A DNA stretch of 64,000 nucleotides from CAZEAN01 sp964510225. GTDB taxonomy: Bacteria > Planctomycetota > Planctomycetia > Isosphaerales > Isosphaeraceae. The notes beneath the pieces were generated by a model that worked only from the letters and a program-made list of their open reading frames with translations, ran no database searches and was not told where the DNA came from. Shown piece after piece: positions 44,692 through 54,620 of this stretch. The stretch spans positions 1-64,000 of the forward strand of contig CAZEAN010000014.1 of the NCBI GenBank assembly GCA_964510225.1, given 5' to 3'. How positions within the stretch are numbered: position 1 is the stretch's first letter; each line of letters starts with the position of its first letter. A program made the position numbers and the translations under genes.

Positions 44692-44901
44692 ATGTTGGTA
44701 CTGAGCAGGAAACTCGGTGAGAAGATTGTGATCGGCGAGGACATCGTCGTTACTGTGGTAAAGATCGATCGGAACCAGATTCGAATCGGTATTGAAGCAC
44801 CTTCGAAGGTGCCGGTCTACCGGGAAGAAATTGCTCCTGATCGCCCGGTGAATCGAATTCGGTCGTCCACCCTCTCCTCTCAATCCTCGACCGCTTATTA
44901 A
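44692..44901 (+). CDS. csrA: CsrA/RsmA carbon storage regulator
   Basis: A 69-aa RNA-binding protein, nearly canonical: MLVLSRKLGEKIVIGEDIVV and RIGIEAPSKVPVYREEI. CsrA dimers bind GGA motifs in mRNA leaders to repress or stabilise translation and control carbon storage, motility and surface behaviour. No FliW gene or flagellar genes are adjacent. It is monocistronic as seen here. Confidence 0.95.
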   Translation: MLVLSRKLGEKIVIGEDIVVTVVKIDRNQIRIGIEAPSKVPVYREEIAPDRPVNRIRSSTLSSQSSTAY

Positions 44902-45462
44902 TGCGGAGCTATGGTTGATCTCATGCGATCATCTGTTTTGCCGTACGTCTTCGTCAAGATAAATTAACTTGAATCACAGGGATCGGCCGATTTGATGCTG
45001 GATAAATCGAGTTGGGACATTTCGTTACCGTTCATTTTGACTCCCCGATATTGGAGATGATGAACTAGAGTTGAATTATCGATGGTCTCTGCGTTTAAGT
45101 CGCTCCTGACTCTTTTTTTGAAGACTCTCTGGAAACTTGAAACGATCGCGGAAACAAGAAACATCTTGAGCTTTACCGAGACCAAGTTTATTTTAACTGT
45201 CTGATCTCCTCAGTCACATCGTGTTTGCCCCGTTTTTTCCTTAAAAGGCGGCGGCTGCTTTCACGTTATCATGATGAAGGTGGCCCCGGGTTTGAGCCCC
45301 AATCGGGATCCTCTCTCCGGATCATAAAATTCGCCTCACTTGGCGCGAGGAACGGGAGCCGTGAAAATCAGACAGCTTCAGAGAACACTTCTATTTTAAT
45401 TTTGCGGATTCTCTTGGAACGGCGAGTCGCGCCGACTCCAGACCGCCCGAGATTGATTGGTT
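44902..45462. other. Long intergenic region after csrA
   Basis: 561 bases. Short frames on both strands lack domains. A weak four-base stem with a seven-T run lies near 45100-45118. No promoter, tRNA or GGA-rich CsrB-like RNA could be defended. Confidence 0.4.
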
Positions 45463-48243
45463 ATGCTCATTACCTGGATCGAGGCAGCAGCACTCGGACG
45501 GCATGGCGGCCCCATTCGAGCTGGGATGTGGGGTACGGTCGTACTCGGAACGCACCCGATTGAGAACGCCGATGAAACGGTCCGCGTCTTCCTCGAGATC
45601 TCAGTGGATGAAATTCCACTCGGTCGTCTGCCTGCCTACCATCTTGGAGACCGCGTTCCTAACCGCCATTGGCACGTGGCGATTCCACCCCAGGCGATCG
45701 GTTCACGACTCCGCTATCGCCCCATTGCGGTCAACGGGTCTGAAGTTTCCGAGGCCCCTTGGCGCGAGACCGTGATTCGGCCGAACTTGCCGGATGCTAC
45801 CGAGCATGTCGAGACGACAAGCATTGGCCTGGTCGGTAATCGTAGGATGACGGCCCGAGTCGACAATCGGGGGTCTACGTACGACATCTTTTACCCGAGT
45901 GTCGGATTGCACTCGAACGTCCGGCCCGCCGACGGTGACTTTCCCCAAAGCCGAGCCCATTTCCGGACGATCATGGGAGGTCTTGCTCTCGGACCTCGAC
46001 TCGATTGGTTCTCTGAACAATCTGCCTGGGATGCCGAGCAGCGCTACCGGCCCGGGACCAACATTCTGGAGACAGACTTGAACTGGCGTCGTGGACCAAT
46101 TCAGGTCTTGACGCGTGATTTCATTGTCCTCGGGCCAGAACTTCCGACCGATAGCCTTGGTGGACCAGCCTCGGGCCAGTACCTCAAACGATTCCGGATC
46201 ACTAACCGAGACACCCTGGATCGAGAGGCGACTTTCGGCCTCTTTGTCCATGCCGAAGTCAACGGTGGCTTGGGAGAACCGAGCCTCGGTTGGCGAGATC
46301 TTGACCGTTGTCTGCTGGCAGCGAACCGGGGTCATGGCCACTCGAACGATAAACTTGCACGTAATGCCACCATTGAGTTTGCCCTGGCACTCGACGATCG
46401 AGATCAAGTCGACTGCGAACCAACAGCCGCGAGCGAAGCGTTGATTCTGCGGAAGCTCCAATTGCCCGCCGATGGCCACGTAGACGTTGACCTGTTAATC
46501 AGCGGTGCCTTTACTGGCTGGCGAGGCGATTCAGGGACTTTCGAGCATTGGCTCCGTCCTGCGCTTTCGTGGTTTCGGAGCATCGATCTTGACCGGATCG
46601 AAGACCAAACGACGGAAGCTTGGCTTGCTTTTACACGTCGGAGTCAAACTCTGACGATCCCCCGGCCCGCATTTCCGAAGATCGTTGAACGATCATCGCT
46701 AGCTACAATCCTCCATTCTGATGAAGAGCATGGATCATTTGCAGCTGGGTTTGATCGAGGAATTAATGCCTACTGCTGGCCCCGTGATGCGCTTTGGGCC
46801 GCTGAGATGCTCGGGAGGTTGGGACACCCAGAAGTGAATCGTGCCGCCTTGAATTGGATTGATGGGTTGCCGGGTAAGGAGGGACCGTACCGAGCGCTCT
46901 TCATGAAATACACGATCGATGGTAGGCCAGAGTGGGAGACACCGGCAATCGATCAGACTATGCTGATTCCGTGGGCGCTTGCTCAGTATCTCCACCGGAC
47001 CGGAGATTTTAGCTTCGTCGCCGAGCATTGGTCACTGGTCAAACGTGCGGCGGACCTCTGCCTCCTTGGGGATGGTCACCCAGGCTTGACTTGGCTTCCC
47101 GATCTCAGTCTCTACAGTTCCGCGGGGCTCTGGGAGACTCGTTACGGCGCTTATCTCTTCAGTAACGCGACGGTTGTTGCAGGGCTCCGTGCCGCAGTCT
47201 CGCTCGCCGACGAACTCGGCTCTTGGATTGACGTTGATGAGGACGACGTTAAACAATGGGAGGCCAGGGCCGAAGAAGTCTGGGAACGCGGGGTTTTAGG
47301 GACTCGCGGAGCTGGAACCGGACTCGTTGATCGCGTTTCGGGGAGGTTTCTCGAAGGGCGACGCCTCTCGATGCTCCGGGGACTCTGGTCGGACCGATCT
47401 GAACACTTGATCGAGGAATCTCGGGCGCTTGATATCGATGCCGTCGGTCTTGCAGTTCCCTTTGGACTACTACCCGCCAGTGATTCAGCACTCACCGAGA
47501 CTGCCAAGGCAATCCTGACCCGGAATGTGACACCGACCGACCCGATTGCATTAACACGATGGTCGCCGGCACCGGAAGCGCCCACCGACACGAGGCTCGC
47601 TCCGAGCGAATCTCACCGTGACAGCCCTTCGCCGTTGGCGACACTCTGGATGGCACGTTACTTGATCCAACGCGGTCGGGAGACTGGAAATGCACAGGAC
47701 TGGGACGAATCGTTGCGGCTACTCGACGGGATGATCGAACGCCTAACACCGCTCGGACTCAGTATGACACCAGGTGGCAGCAGGGGATTCCCCCTAGACC
47801 CATTTACCCGTTGTTTTCACGGGGTCTGGGGGCTCCACACCATGCTGATCGATACCATCTTGGATTTTGTGGGGCTAAGTTATGACGCAGTCAGACGGTC
47901 GTTGCACCTCGCCCCAGCCCTTCCGACAACGTGGCCATATTTAGGAATGACTCACGTGTTTCAGTGTGGTCGAGTTGCGTTCTCGCTCCATCGGACTGTC
48001 GGGAGTCACGCTTTTCGTCTTGAGTTAAAGGGCGAACTCACGGAGCCGATTCAGTTTAGTGTCGACCTTGCCTGCCCGGAACTTCTTGAGTTGGGCCAGT
48101 GGTCACTCGAGCCATTCCGAGTCTCACCCCATTTTGACCGAGCGACCCACCGCCTCCAATTCAAGCTGAGACTTCCCGCCGGACCTCTCCGACTTCAATC
48201 CACTTGGGGGGACGAAGGGATGGCGTGGTCACCCGCCGTCTGA
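45463..48243 (+). CDS. GH15-type glucoamylase/glucodextranase-like glycoside hydrolase
   Basis: Read from ATG 45463 (TTG 45457 is possible), the 926-aa protein has an N-terminal beta-sandwich domain, then an (alpha/alpha)6 catalytic domain. GFDRGINAYCWPRDALWAAE and G-L-W-E-T-R-Y-G-A-Y-L-F-S-N-A match GH15 signatures, the glutamate of the latter being the likely general acid. Such enzymes release glucose from alpha-glucans. No signal peptide is evident, suggesting cytoplasmic glycogen or oligosaccharide turnover. Confidence 0.7.
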   Translation: MLITWIEAAALGRHGGPIRAGMWGTVVLGTHPIENADETVRVFLEISVDEIPLGRLPAYHLGDRVPNRHWHVAIPPQAIGSRLRYRPIAVNGSEVSEAPWRETVIRPNLPDATEHVETTSIGLVGNRRMTARVDNRGSTYDIFYPSVGLHSNVRPADGDFPQSRAHFRTIMGGLALGPRLDWFSEQSAWDAEQRYRPGTNILETDLNWRRGPIQVLTRDFIVLGPELPTDSLGGPASGQYLKRFRITNRDTLDREATFGLFVHAEVNGGLGEPSLGWRDLDRCLLAANRGHGHSNDKLARNATIEFALALDDRDQVDCEPTAASEALILRKLQLPADGHVDVDLLISGAFTGWRGDSGTFEHWLRPALSWFRSIDLDRIEDQTTEAWLAFTRRSQTLTIPRPAFPKIVERSSLATILHSDEEHGSFAAGFDRGINAYCWPRDALWAAEMLGRLGHPEVNRAALNWIDGLPGKEGPYRALFMKYTIDGRPEWETPAIDQTMLIPWALAQYLHRTGDFSFVAEHWSLVKRAADLCLLGDGHPGLTWLPDLSLYSSAGLWETRYGAYLFSNATVVAGLRAAVSLADELGSWIDVDEDDVKQWEARAEEVWERGVLGTRGAGTGLVDRVSGRFLEGRRLSMLRGLWSDRSEHLIEESRALDIDAVGLAVPFGLLPASDSALTETAKAILTRNVTPTDPIALTRWSPAPEAPTDTRLAPSESHRDSPSPLATLWMARYLIQRGRETGNAQDWDESLRLLDGMIERLTPLGLSMTPGGSRGFPLDPFTRCFHGVWGLHTMLIDTILDFVGLSYDAVRRSLHLAPALPTTWPYLGMTHVFQCGRVAFSLHRTVGSHAFRLELKGELTEPIQFSVDLACPELLELGQWSLEPFRVSPHFDRATHRLQFKLRLPAGPLRLQSTWGDEGMAWSPAV

Positions 48244-48281
48244 TTTGCAACAGACTGTTCATCCATCAGCTTCGGCTCGAC

Positions 48282-49805
48282 TTAATTCAGGGGAGCCGAA
48301 GCCATCTCTGGGACTGGTCTCGGGGCGAGTTGTCGACGTTCCCCTAGGAGCAATCGGGCGAACGGAGCGGTCTTGAGTTCAGGCTGAACTAGTTCCTGGG
48401 GGCGACCGAGATCATCGAGGATTGCCTCTGCAGCGAGGTAACCTGACCGGACGGCTCCTTCCATCGTTGCTGGCCAACCCGTGTCGGTCCAATCGCCACC
48501 GAGGAGGAGCCCTGGGATCGATGTTCGTTGGGACGGCCGGAGGGCTTCGATCCCGGGTCGGACCGAGAAAGTTGCGCCGTGCTCTGTCACAACCCACCAG
48601 CGTTTGAGAGTTGCCTCCCGTGCGGCCGGCCACATCGAGGCGAGATCGGCGAGGATTGCATCACGAATTGCTTCGTTCCCAAGCGGGAGCAAGTCGTAAG
48701 CTGCACTAACAACCAACTGCAGATATTGACCACCGCCCTCCGGCTCTCGACCTTGGATGGCCGAGTGGTTGAAGACCCACTGAATCAGTCGGCCGACCGT
48801 CACCGCGTGATCCAACTCAGGTGGACAAACGGGGCGATCGAACCAGAGGTGAATCCCCGTGATCGGTGACGACTCCATTTGCTCAAGTGGATTGAGCTGG
48901 GGGAGTACTTCTCGAAGCTCGACAGGGAACATCCCCTGGATCCGGTCAAAGGGAACCGTAAGCACCACATAATCAGAGTCGATTAGTTCTCCCGACCGGA
49001 GCCGGACTCCAGTAACCTCACCATTCTCGTTGCACTCAAGGGTTCGGACCCCCGACTTGAGCTGGACCACGACCCCATGATCTCGGAGCCACTGCAGGAG
49101 CCGAGTTCCGTAAAGCTCACCGAGCGGAACCGTCGGGATTTCAATCTCAAGTCCTGTCTTGTTTCTGAGAAAGCCGTCCAAGAAGACCTTTCGAGCATGG
49201 ACGGGATCAATTCGATCAAGTCGTTCGTTGAGCGCGGAGACAAGTACTGTCCCCCAAAATCGCTCAATGGTCCGATCGGTCTGACCATGGCGTCGGAGCC
49301 ACGCTTCGAACGATTCCTGAGGTCGATCGCGACTCGGGAAGCGGAGCGCAGCGATCCCTAATGCAACGCGGAACTTCTCTGACCAAGTAAGGTACCGAGC
49401 ACCCAGAAACGAACTAGTGAGATGAAACGGGGCGGGCAAAGCGTCAGCGCCGAGCGTCGATATTCCCCCCTTTTCGTCGAGGAATCGGGCCGCTGGGACC
49501 CGTCGAAACAGATGATCGATCCCGATCTTCCGAGCAAATTCAGCGAGATTTGTGCAGCAAGCCATACTTACATGTTGACAATTGTCGACCTGCTCTCCCG
49601 TGACCGGATCGGTAAAGGAACTCGCTCGACCTCCAAGTCTCGGTCGGCTCTCCAAGATGGTAATCTTCAGACCTTGTTCAGCTAAAGCCGAGGCTGTTGC
49701 CAAACCTGCGAGCCCACCGCCGACAATGACGATTTCAGGTATCCTTGTAGGTTCCGGGTGAAGCCTCGACGGCGCGGTCGCCACGAATCCGAGTTTGGGT
49801 GTCAC
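48282..49805 (-). CDS. hpnE: HpnE-like hydroxysqualene dehydroxylase (FAD amine-oxidoreductase family)
   Basis: The 507-aa protein has an FAD-binding Rossmann motif IVGGGLAGLATASALAEQG and ESRPRLGGRASSF, then DNCQHVSMACCTNL and a C-terminal LLGGDWTDTGWPATMEGAVR typical of the phytoene-desaturase-like HpnE group. HpnE reduces hydroxysqualene to squalene. Its ATG overlaps the hpnD stop (ATGA), completing an hpnC-hpnD-hpnE operon. No squalene-hopene cyclase is in the window. Confidence 0.85.
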   Translation of the reverse strand: MTPKLGFVATAPSRLHPEPTRIPEIVIVGGGLAGLATASALAEQGLKITILESRPRLGGRASSFTDPVTGEQVDNCQHVSMACCTNLAEFARKIGIDHLFRRVPAARFLDEKGGISTLGADALPAPFHLTSSFLGARYLTWSEKFRVALGIAALRFPSRDRPQESFEAWLRRHGQTDRTIERFWGTVLVSALNERLDRIDPVHARKVFLDGFLRNKTGLEIEIPTVPLGELYGTRLLQWLRDHGVVVQLKSGVRTLECNENGEVTGVRLRSGELIDSDYVVLTVPFDRIQGMFPVELREVLPQLNPLEQMESSPITGIHLWFDRPVCPPELDHAVTVGRLIQWVFNHSAIQGREPEGGGQYLQLVVSAAYDLLPLGNEAIRDAILADLASMWPAAREATLKRWWVVTEHGATFSVRPGIEALRPSQRTSIPGLLLGGDWTDTGWPATMEGAVRSGYLAAEAILDDLGRPQELVQPELKTAPFARLLLGERRQLAPRPVPEMASAPLN

Positions 49806-50707
49806 GAAGAGGGTCCTTCTGGAATCGGGCTGCCGGGGGCGAGTCGGCCGCTCAACGCCCTCATTGTAATCATTGCTTTTTGCCAGGCAGGAAGAGCGAC
49901 CCTGGAATCAAGGACGTTGTAGTTCCGTCTCGCGATCTCATCCAAGAGGGCTCGATAAATCCCAACGATTGCCGCAAGGACTGGCCGGCCAACCGGTGCG
50001 ACCAGCCGAATCAAACGGCTCCCCTCACTATAAAATTCGTAGGCCCGACGCGCTTGAAACGCGAACAAATCACGGACCCGGTCACTCGGGACTCGATGAG
50101 TTAACTCACTCGTTGAGACTCGGAACCGTTCAAGATCTTCCCGGGGTAGGTATACGCGACCTTCTTCAGCATCTTCTCGGACATCTCGGAGGATGTTCGT
50201 GAGTTGGAGCGCGATTCCGCAAGATTCCGCGAGCCGCTCCGCGAGCCCCGACTCTGACCGATATCCCCAGATATGGATGCAAGAGAGGCCGACTGCCGAA
50301 GCGACTCGGAAGCAGTATCCACGGAGGTCCTGGAAGGTCAGGAATGGCTTTGGTTCCAAGTCCATCTCGACGCCGTCAATGACCGCATGGAGGAACTTCG
50401 AGGGGACTTGATGACGCTGGACCGTTTCGGCCAAGGCGGGAAGTCCAGGCCACGCAGACGGATCGCCTTCCAAAGCACGATCCAGTTCGACTCGCCAGCG
50501 ATTCAGTGCTTCGCGTTTCAATGGTGCGGGACCAGGTTCGTCGGCGAGGTCATCCGTATGTCGAAGGAAGGCATACAACGCACACATCGACCGACGTTGT
50601 CGAGGTGGAAGCAAGAGAAAACTATAGTAAAAGTTCTTCGCTTGTCGCCGGGAGATCTCGTTGCAGAATCGATAACTCGTCCGAAGATCAACAGCCGAGC
50701 TTGTCAT
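49802..50707 (-). CDS. hpnD: HpnD-like presqualene diphosphate synthase
   Basis: ATG 50707 overlaps the hpnC stop (ATGA), so I reject the longer frame reaching 50878. The 301-aa trans-isoprenyl diphosphate synthase has SRRQAKNFYYSFLLLPP, the first Asp-rich motif H-T-D-D-L-A-D-E and the second N-I-L-R-D-V-R-E-D. HpnD condenses two farnesyl diphosphates to presqualene diphosphate, which HpnC converts to hydroxysqualene. Confidence 0.88.
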   Translation of the reverse strand: MTSSAVDLRTSYRFCNEISRRQAKNFYYSFLLLPPRQRRSMCALYAFLRHTDDLADEPGPAPLKREALNRWRVELDRALEGDPSAWPGLPALAETVQRHQVPSKFLHAVIDGVEMDLEPKPFLTFQDLRGYCFRVASAVGLSCIHIWGYRSESGLAERLAESCGIALQLTNILRDVREDAEEGRVYLPREDLERFRVSTSELTHRVPSDRVRDLFAFQARRAYEFYSEGSRLIRLVAPVGRPVLAAIVGIYRALLDEIARRNYNVLDSRVALPAWQKAMITMRALSGRLAPGSPIPEGPSS

Positions 50708-51660
50708 GAGCGGATCTCCGACGGAACCGTTGGGGGTTGCGGGTGAAACCCGAGGCGATGCCGCGACGAACTCAGCAACGCCTGGAAAATCAGTCGGACT
50801 TTCGCCAACTTGCTGACGGTCGGTCGGCTCTTCCAGACATTGAATCCTTGAGCCTTGATCTGCCCGAGAATAGCACAACCCCCTTTGTTAAACAAATCAA
50901 CACACAATCCAAGTCGCCCGGGGATTCGAGCCGCCAGAGGCTCCCCGACTCGGAACAGTGCCAGAGCCCGCTCAACCTCAAACGCCAACAGCTCCGCGAA
51001 GGCAGGATTGAATCGCCGCCCTTTGAGCATTTCATCATCGTAGCCAAATCGAATCCGGTCTTCACGAGGGAGATAGATGCGACCGATGTCGAGGTCTCGG
51101 GCAACGTCTTGCCAGAAGTTTGCGAGTTGCAGGCCCGTACATGTTGCGTCCGATAACTCGACGTTCTCCAGATCATGGGAGCGTCCGAGATAGAGGATCA
51201 GACGTCCGACAGGGTTGGCCGATCTGCTGCAGTAATCGAGGAGTTGGCTGTAAGATTCGTACTCAACGATGGTCTGATCTTGTTCAAATGCAGAGATGAG
51301 TTGTGCGAACGGGTCGATAGGGATGCTGTATTCCTGAACGACGTCCCGAAGCACGATCATCACCGGGTGTGAGGCCTTGCCGTCGAACATCCGTTCCAGC
51401 TCTCTCCTCCACCAGCTTAAGAGTGCTATTGATTGCGCGGGACCACCGACTTCGTCGCCGAGATCATCAGACCATCGACAAAACGCATAGATGGCTTCCA
51501 TCGCCGGTCGCAGCTGCTTCGGAGTAAGGAAGCTCACGACGCTAAAATTCTCATAATGGGTTGCTGCTAGCTCGGCGCAATATGCTTGGGCCTCCACTTT
51601 CGAGACGCTGGATTGGGCATCGGGACCAAACCGCCGGAGATCATCGACAATTGAGGGCAT
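50704..51660 (-). CDS. hpnC: HpnC-like hydroxysqualene synthase
   Basis: A 318-aa squalene/phytoene-synthase-family protein. A-Y-C-A-E-L-A-A-T-H-Y-E-N-F-S-V-V-S is the HpnC signature; Asp-rich motifs are W-S-D-D-L-G-D-E and W-Q-D-V-A-R-D-L-D. It converts presqualene diphosphate to hydroxysqualene. It is the first of three overlapping genes, in the common order C-D-E, and uses isoprenoid precursor from the MEP pathway (ispG is at 31 kb). Confidence 0.88.
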   Translation of the reverse strand: MPSIVDDLRRFGPDAQSSVSKVEAQAYCAELAATHYENFSVVSFLTPKQLRPAMEAIYAFCRWSDDLGDEVGGPAQSIALLSWWRRELERMFDGKASHPVMIVLRDVVQEYSIPIDPFAQLISAFEQDQTIVEYESYSQLLDYCSRSANPVGRLILYLGRSHDLENVELSDATCTGLQLANFWQDVARDLDIGRIYLPREDRIRFGYDDEMLKGRRFNPAFAELLAFEVERALALFRVGEPLAARIPGRLGLCVDLFNKGGCAILGQIKAQGFNVWKSRPTVSKLAKVRLIFQALLSSSRHRLGFHPQPPTVPSEIRS

Positions 51661-51841
51661 TGAACTTACGCCTGCTAGAGCACGGAGGAGTGATTGGGCA
51701 ATGATTCTATCGCTCTCGGTCTGATCAGACTAGCGTCTCTGTTTCCCCCAGGGTTTCAACGGCTAGCCCCAGTCGTTATGCTGTCGGATCTAAGTCATTG
51801 CTTGGAATTTGTTCGGATCAAGGACCAAGAGGATACAACTG

Positions 51842-52678
51842 ATGAATACCCTCCACACGATCGGTCTTGGTAGCAAGACGTGGCTTGTCGGTCTGGGGCT
51901 ACTATTGGGATTGGGTTGCGGTCTAACGCTTTGGGCGGCCGGATCCCCCGAGGGTTCCCACCCAAGTGAGTCTGGTGAGTGGGTCAGTATCTTCAATGGT
52001 CAGGATCTCGAAGGTTGGACTCCGAAGATCGCCGGATTTGACCTCGGGGAAGATCCAAATCAGACATTTCGAGTGGAAGATGGCAAGCTCGTCGTCTCAT
52101 ATAACGACTACGACGACTTTGGCGTCCAATTTGGTCACCTCTTCTACAAGACCCCCTTCTCCAATTATCGGATCCGTATCGAGTATCGATTTGTCGGTGA
52201 TCAATGTCCTGGTGGTCCGAACTGGGCGTTCCGAAATTCGGGGATCATGTTCCATTGCCAAAATCCAGAAACGATGAGAGCCGACCAGAGCTTTCCGGTC
52301 TCAATCGAAGCGCAGATGCTTGGCGGAAACGGTACCGATCCGCGCTCGACGGGTAACTTGTGCACTCCTGGAACTCATGTCGTGATTGACGATGAGTTGG
52401 TGACGCGTCATTGCACCACTTCTGAGTCCGAGACTTATCACGGAGATCAGTGGGTGACGATGGAATTAGTGGTTAATGGAAGCGGCAGGATTGAACATAT
52501 CGTCAACGGCGAAATGGTCCTCGTCTATGAGCAACCTCAGCTCGACTCAACTGATGCCGATGCCCAGATTCTCTTGAAGGGCGACCAAACTGTTATTGAC
52601 GCTGGCTACATCTCCCTACAGGCAGAAAGCCACCCGTTGGAGTTCCGCAAGGTTGAAATCATGGTTCTTGAAGACTAA
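51842..52678 (+). CDS. DUF1080 (3-keto-disaccharide hydrolase-like) exported protein
   Basis: From ATG 51842, with AGAGGA upstream, a 278-aa protein with an N-terminal hydrophobic signal containing L-G-L-G-C, a possible lipobox. The rest is a DUF1080 jelly-roll: WVSIFNGQDLEGW, F-R-V-E-D-G-K-L-V-V-S-Y, F-R-N-S-G-I-M-F-H and L-E-F-R-K-V-E-I-M. Planctomycetes encode dozens of these concanavalin-like proteins, some of which hydrolyse 3-keto-disaccharides. A periplasmic or outer-membrane lipoprotein is likely. Confidence 0.85.
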   Translation: MNTLHTIGLGSKTWLVGLGLLLGLGCGLTLWAAGSPEGSHPSESGEWVSIFNGQDLEGWTPKIAGFDLGEDPNQTFRVEDGKLVVSYNDYDDFGVQFGHLFYKTPFSNYRIRIEYRFVGDQCPGGPNWAFRNSGIMFHCQNPETMRADQSFPVSIEAQMLGGNGTDPRSTGNLCTPGTHVVIDDELVTRHCTTSESETYHGDQWVTMELVVNGSGRIEHIVNGEMVLVYEQPQLDSTDADAQILLKGDQTVIDAGYISLQAESHPLEFRKVEIMVLED

Positions 52679-52709
52679 TGAATATCAATGTTCGTAGTCC
52701 TTCGATCAA

Positions 52710-54620
52710 GTGAACAGAACAGGCGAGTTATTCGTGCACGATCCGATTTCAGAGCCGCAGGGAGCATCAGCAAGTGTTCGGTCGATCGCTGACCCCAAGC
52801 TTGAATACGAAGACCGACTAAAAACCCGCCTGGAGAAAGTAGCAAAGGACTCGAAGCAGCATCGAGCGATCGCCGATGGCAGACTTGGCCTCTTCTTGGT
52901 CGGTGTCGCGGTTGCCGTAGCTTCCTTTGGATTCGGTTGGTTTTCGGGCTGGTGGCTTGTACCGGTATCTCTAATCTTTCTCGGCTTAGTCGTTCGTTAT
53001 GATGCCGTAGGACGTCGCCTCCGAGCGTCGGAGCGGCGTGCTGCCTTCTACCAAGTAGGTTTGCAACGTCTTAATGACGAATGGAGAGGCAAGGGAGATG
53101 GAGGTGATCGTTTCGCGATCGCTGATCATCCCTTTGATGCCGACCTCGATCTCTTCGGTGTCGGTTCGCTCTTCGAGCGGCTCTGTTCGGCGTACACCGG
53201 CGCCGGGAAAAGTACGCTTGCCGGTTGGCTCTTACATCCTGCCGTACCTTCGGTAATTCGAGGCCGTCAAGAGGCAGTTAAGGAACTCCGGGATCGTCTT
53301 GATCTCCGCGAGGACATCGCCCTCCTCGGTGAGGACGTTGAGCAAGGAGTTCACCCGGAAACGTTAATCGAGTGGGGGACGAGTGAAGAATCATCCCCTC
53401 GGAACTCCTTTCCGCGGAGGGAGCTTCCTATTGTCACCGCCGCGTTGGTCATCCTCAATTTCGGGACACTTCTTGGCTGGCTTCTTCTGGGATGGATTCC
53501 AGGACCCGTCGTTGTCTCGCTCGTGCTGACGGCGTTGCTCTTCCGTTCGATCCGGAAGGGAATGGACCAAACCCTCGCGGCGATCCGGGAACGCTCCGAT
53601 GAGCTCAGGGTCTTGGCTACCTTGCTCGATCGGATTGAACAGGAGCCATTCGAGTCAAGTGGACTCCGAGAGATCCGCGAACGGCTCGATTCCGATGGAG
53701 CGCTTCCCTCTCAGCGGATTAGCAAACTTGCTCGTTTGGCTGCACTTCTAGAGTTTCAGCGCAATCAATTGTTTGCGCCGATAGCGATACTAACGCTATG
53801 GAATGTTTGGATTGCGATCGCCGTTGCCCAATGGCGACGCCAATCTGGGACTTCGATCGCATCCTGGCTCGCGGGAGTAGGCCAATTTGAAGCACTCTGT
53901 GCGATTGCCTCCTACACCTTCGAAAACCCAGATGACCCCTTCCCAGAAATTCTCGAAGAAGCACCCAATGGGGAGGATGTGACCGGAGCAATTCCTCCAA
54001 CCTTCGATGCGACGGGGTTGGGGCATCCCTTGATTCCCCGGTCCGAATGCGTGCGCAACGACCTCCGGATCGGGGGCGCTGACGGACCACGGATGCTGTT
54101 GGTCAGTGGGTCCAACATGTCTGGGAAGAGTACACTTTTGCGCTCGGTCGGTGCTAATGCAGTTCTGGCGATGACCGGCGCCCCGGTTCGGGCAGACTCA
54201 CTGCGACTCTCGAGGGTTGACCTCGGCGCAACGCTCCGCGTCCAAGATTCACTCCAAGCGGGTCGGTCGCGATTCTTCGCGGAGATTACACGACTGAGGC
54301 AGTTAGTTGAGTTGGCCTCGAGTCCACCGCCGCTGCTCTTTTTGATCGATGAAGTCCTCCATGGGACTAACTCACATGACCGTCGTCTCGGGGCTGAAGG
54401 TGTTGTCCGTGGCTTACTAGAGCGAGGGGCGATCGGACTAATGACCACGCACGATCTTGCACTCGCTGAGATCGTTGAAGGCCTTGGTCAAGGTGCCAAC
54501 GTCCATTTTGAGGATCATTTCGAAGAAGGCCAGATGCGATTCGATTATCGGATGCGGCCTGGTGTCGTTCGGAAGAGTAATGCACTCGAATTAATGCGTG
54601 CCGTTGGGCTCGAAGTTTAG
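52710..54620 (+). CDS. Membrane-anchored MutS-like ATPase
   Basis: A 636-aa protein (GTG start; GTG 52734 is also possible). Two hydrophobic pairs lie at about residues 60-95 and 245-275. A degenerate MutS core/clamp region leads to a complete MutS ATPase domain: Walker A V-S-G-S-N-M-S-G-K-S-T near residue 466, SLQAGRSRFFAEITRL, Walker B L-L-F-L-I-D-E-V and T-N-S-H-D-R-R, T-T-H-D-L-A-L. No mismatch-binding domain I is seen, so it is a MutS-family paralogue of unknown role and probably not a repair MutS. Confidence 0.78.
   Translation: MNRTGELFVHDPISEPQGASASVRSIADPKLEYEDRLKTRLEKVAKDSKQHRAIADGRLGLFLVGVAVAVASFGFGWFSGWWLVPVSLIFLGLVVRYDAVGRRLRASERRAAFYQVGLQRLNDEWRGKGDGGDRFAIADHPFDADLDLFGVGSLFERLCSAYTGAGKSTLAGWLLHPAVPSVIRGRQEAVKELRDRLDLREDIALLGEDVEQGVHPETLIEWGTSEESSPRNSFPRRELPIVTAALVILNFGTLLGWLLLGWIPGPVVVSLVLTALLFRSIRKGMDQTLAAIRERSDELRVLATLLDRIEQEPFESSGLREIRERLDSDGALPSQRISKLARLAALLEFQRNQLFAPIAILTLWNVWIAIAVAQWRRQSGTSIASWLAGVGQFEALCAIASYTFENPDDPFPEILEEAPNGEDVTGAIPPTFDATGLGHPLIPRSECVRNDLRIGGADGPRMLLVSGSNMSGKSTLLRSVGANAVLAMTGAPVRADSLRLSRVDLGATLRVQDSLQAGRSRFFAEITRLRQLVELASSPPPLLFLIDEVLHGTNSHDRRLGAEGVVRGLLERGAIGLMTTHDLALAEIVEGLGQGANVHFEDHFEEGQMRFDYRMRPGVVRKSNALELMRAVGLEV

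Noticed and set aside
45270..45305. tRNA T-arm-like sequence (GGGTTTGAGCCCC)
   Set aside because: The loop is too short and no cloverleaf could be built around it.
44902..45462. CsrB-like small RNA downstream of csrA
   Set aside because: GGA motifs are few and not in hairpin loops that I could defend.
50708..50878. N-terminal extension of HpnD
   Set aside because: It would overlap hpnC by 175 bases; the ATGA junction at 50707 gives the family's usual length.
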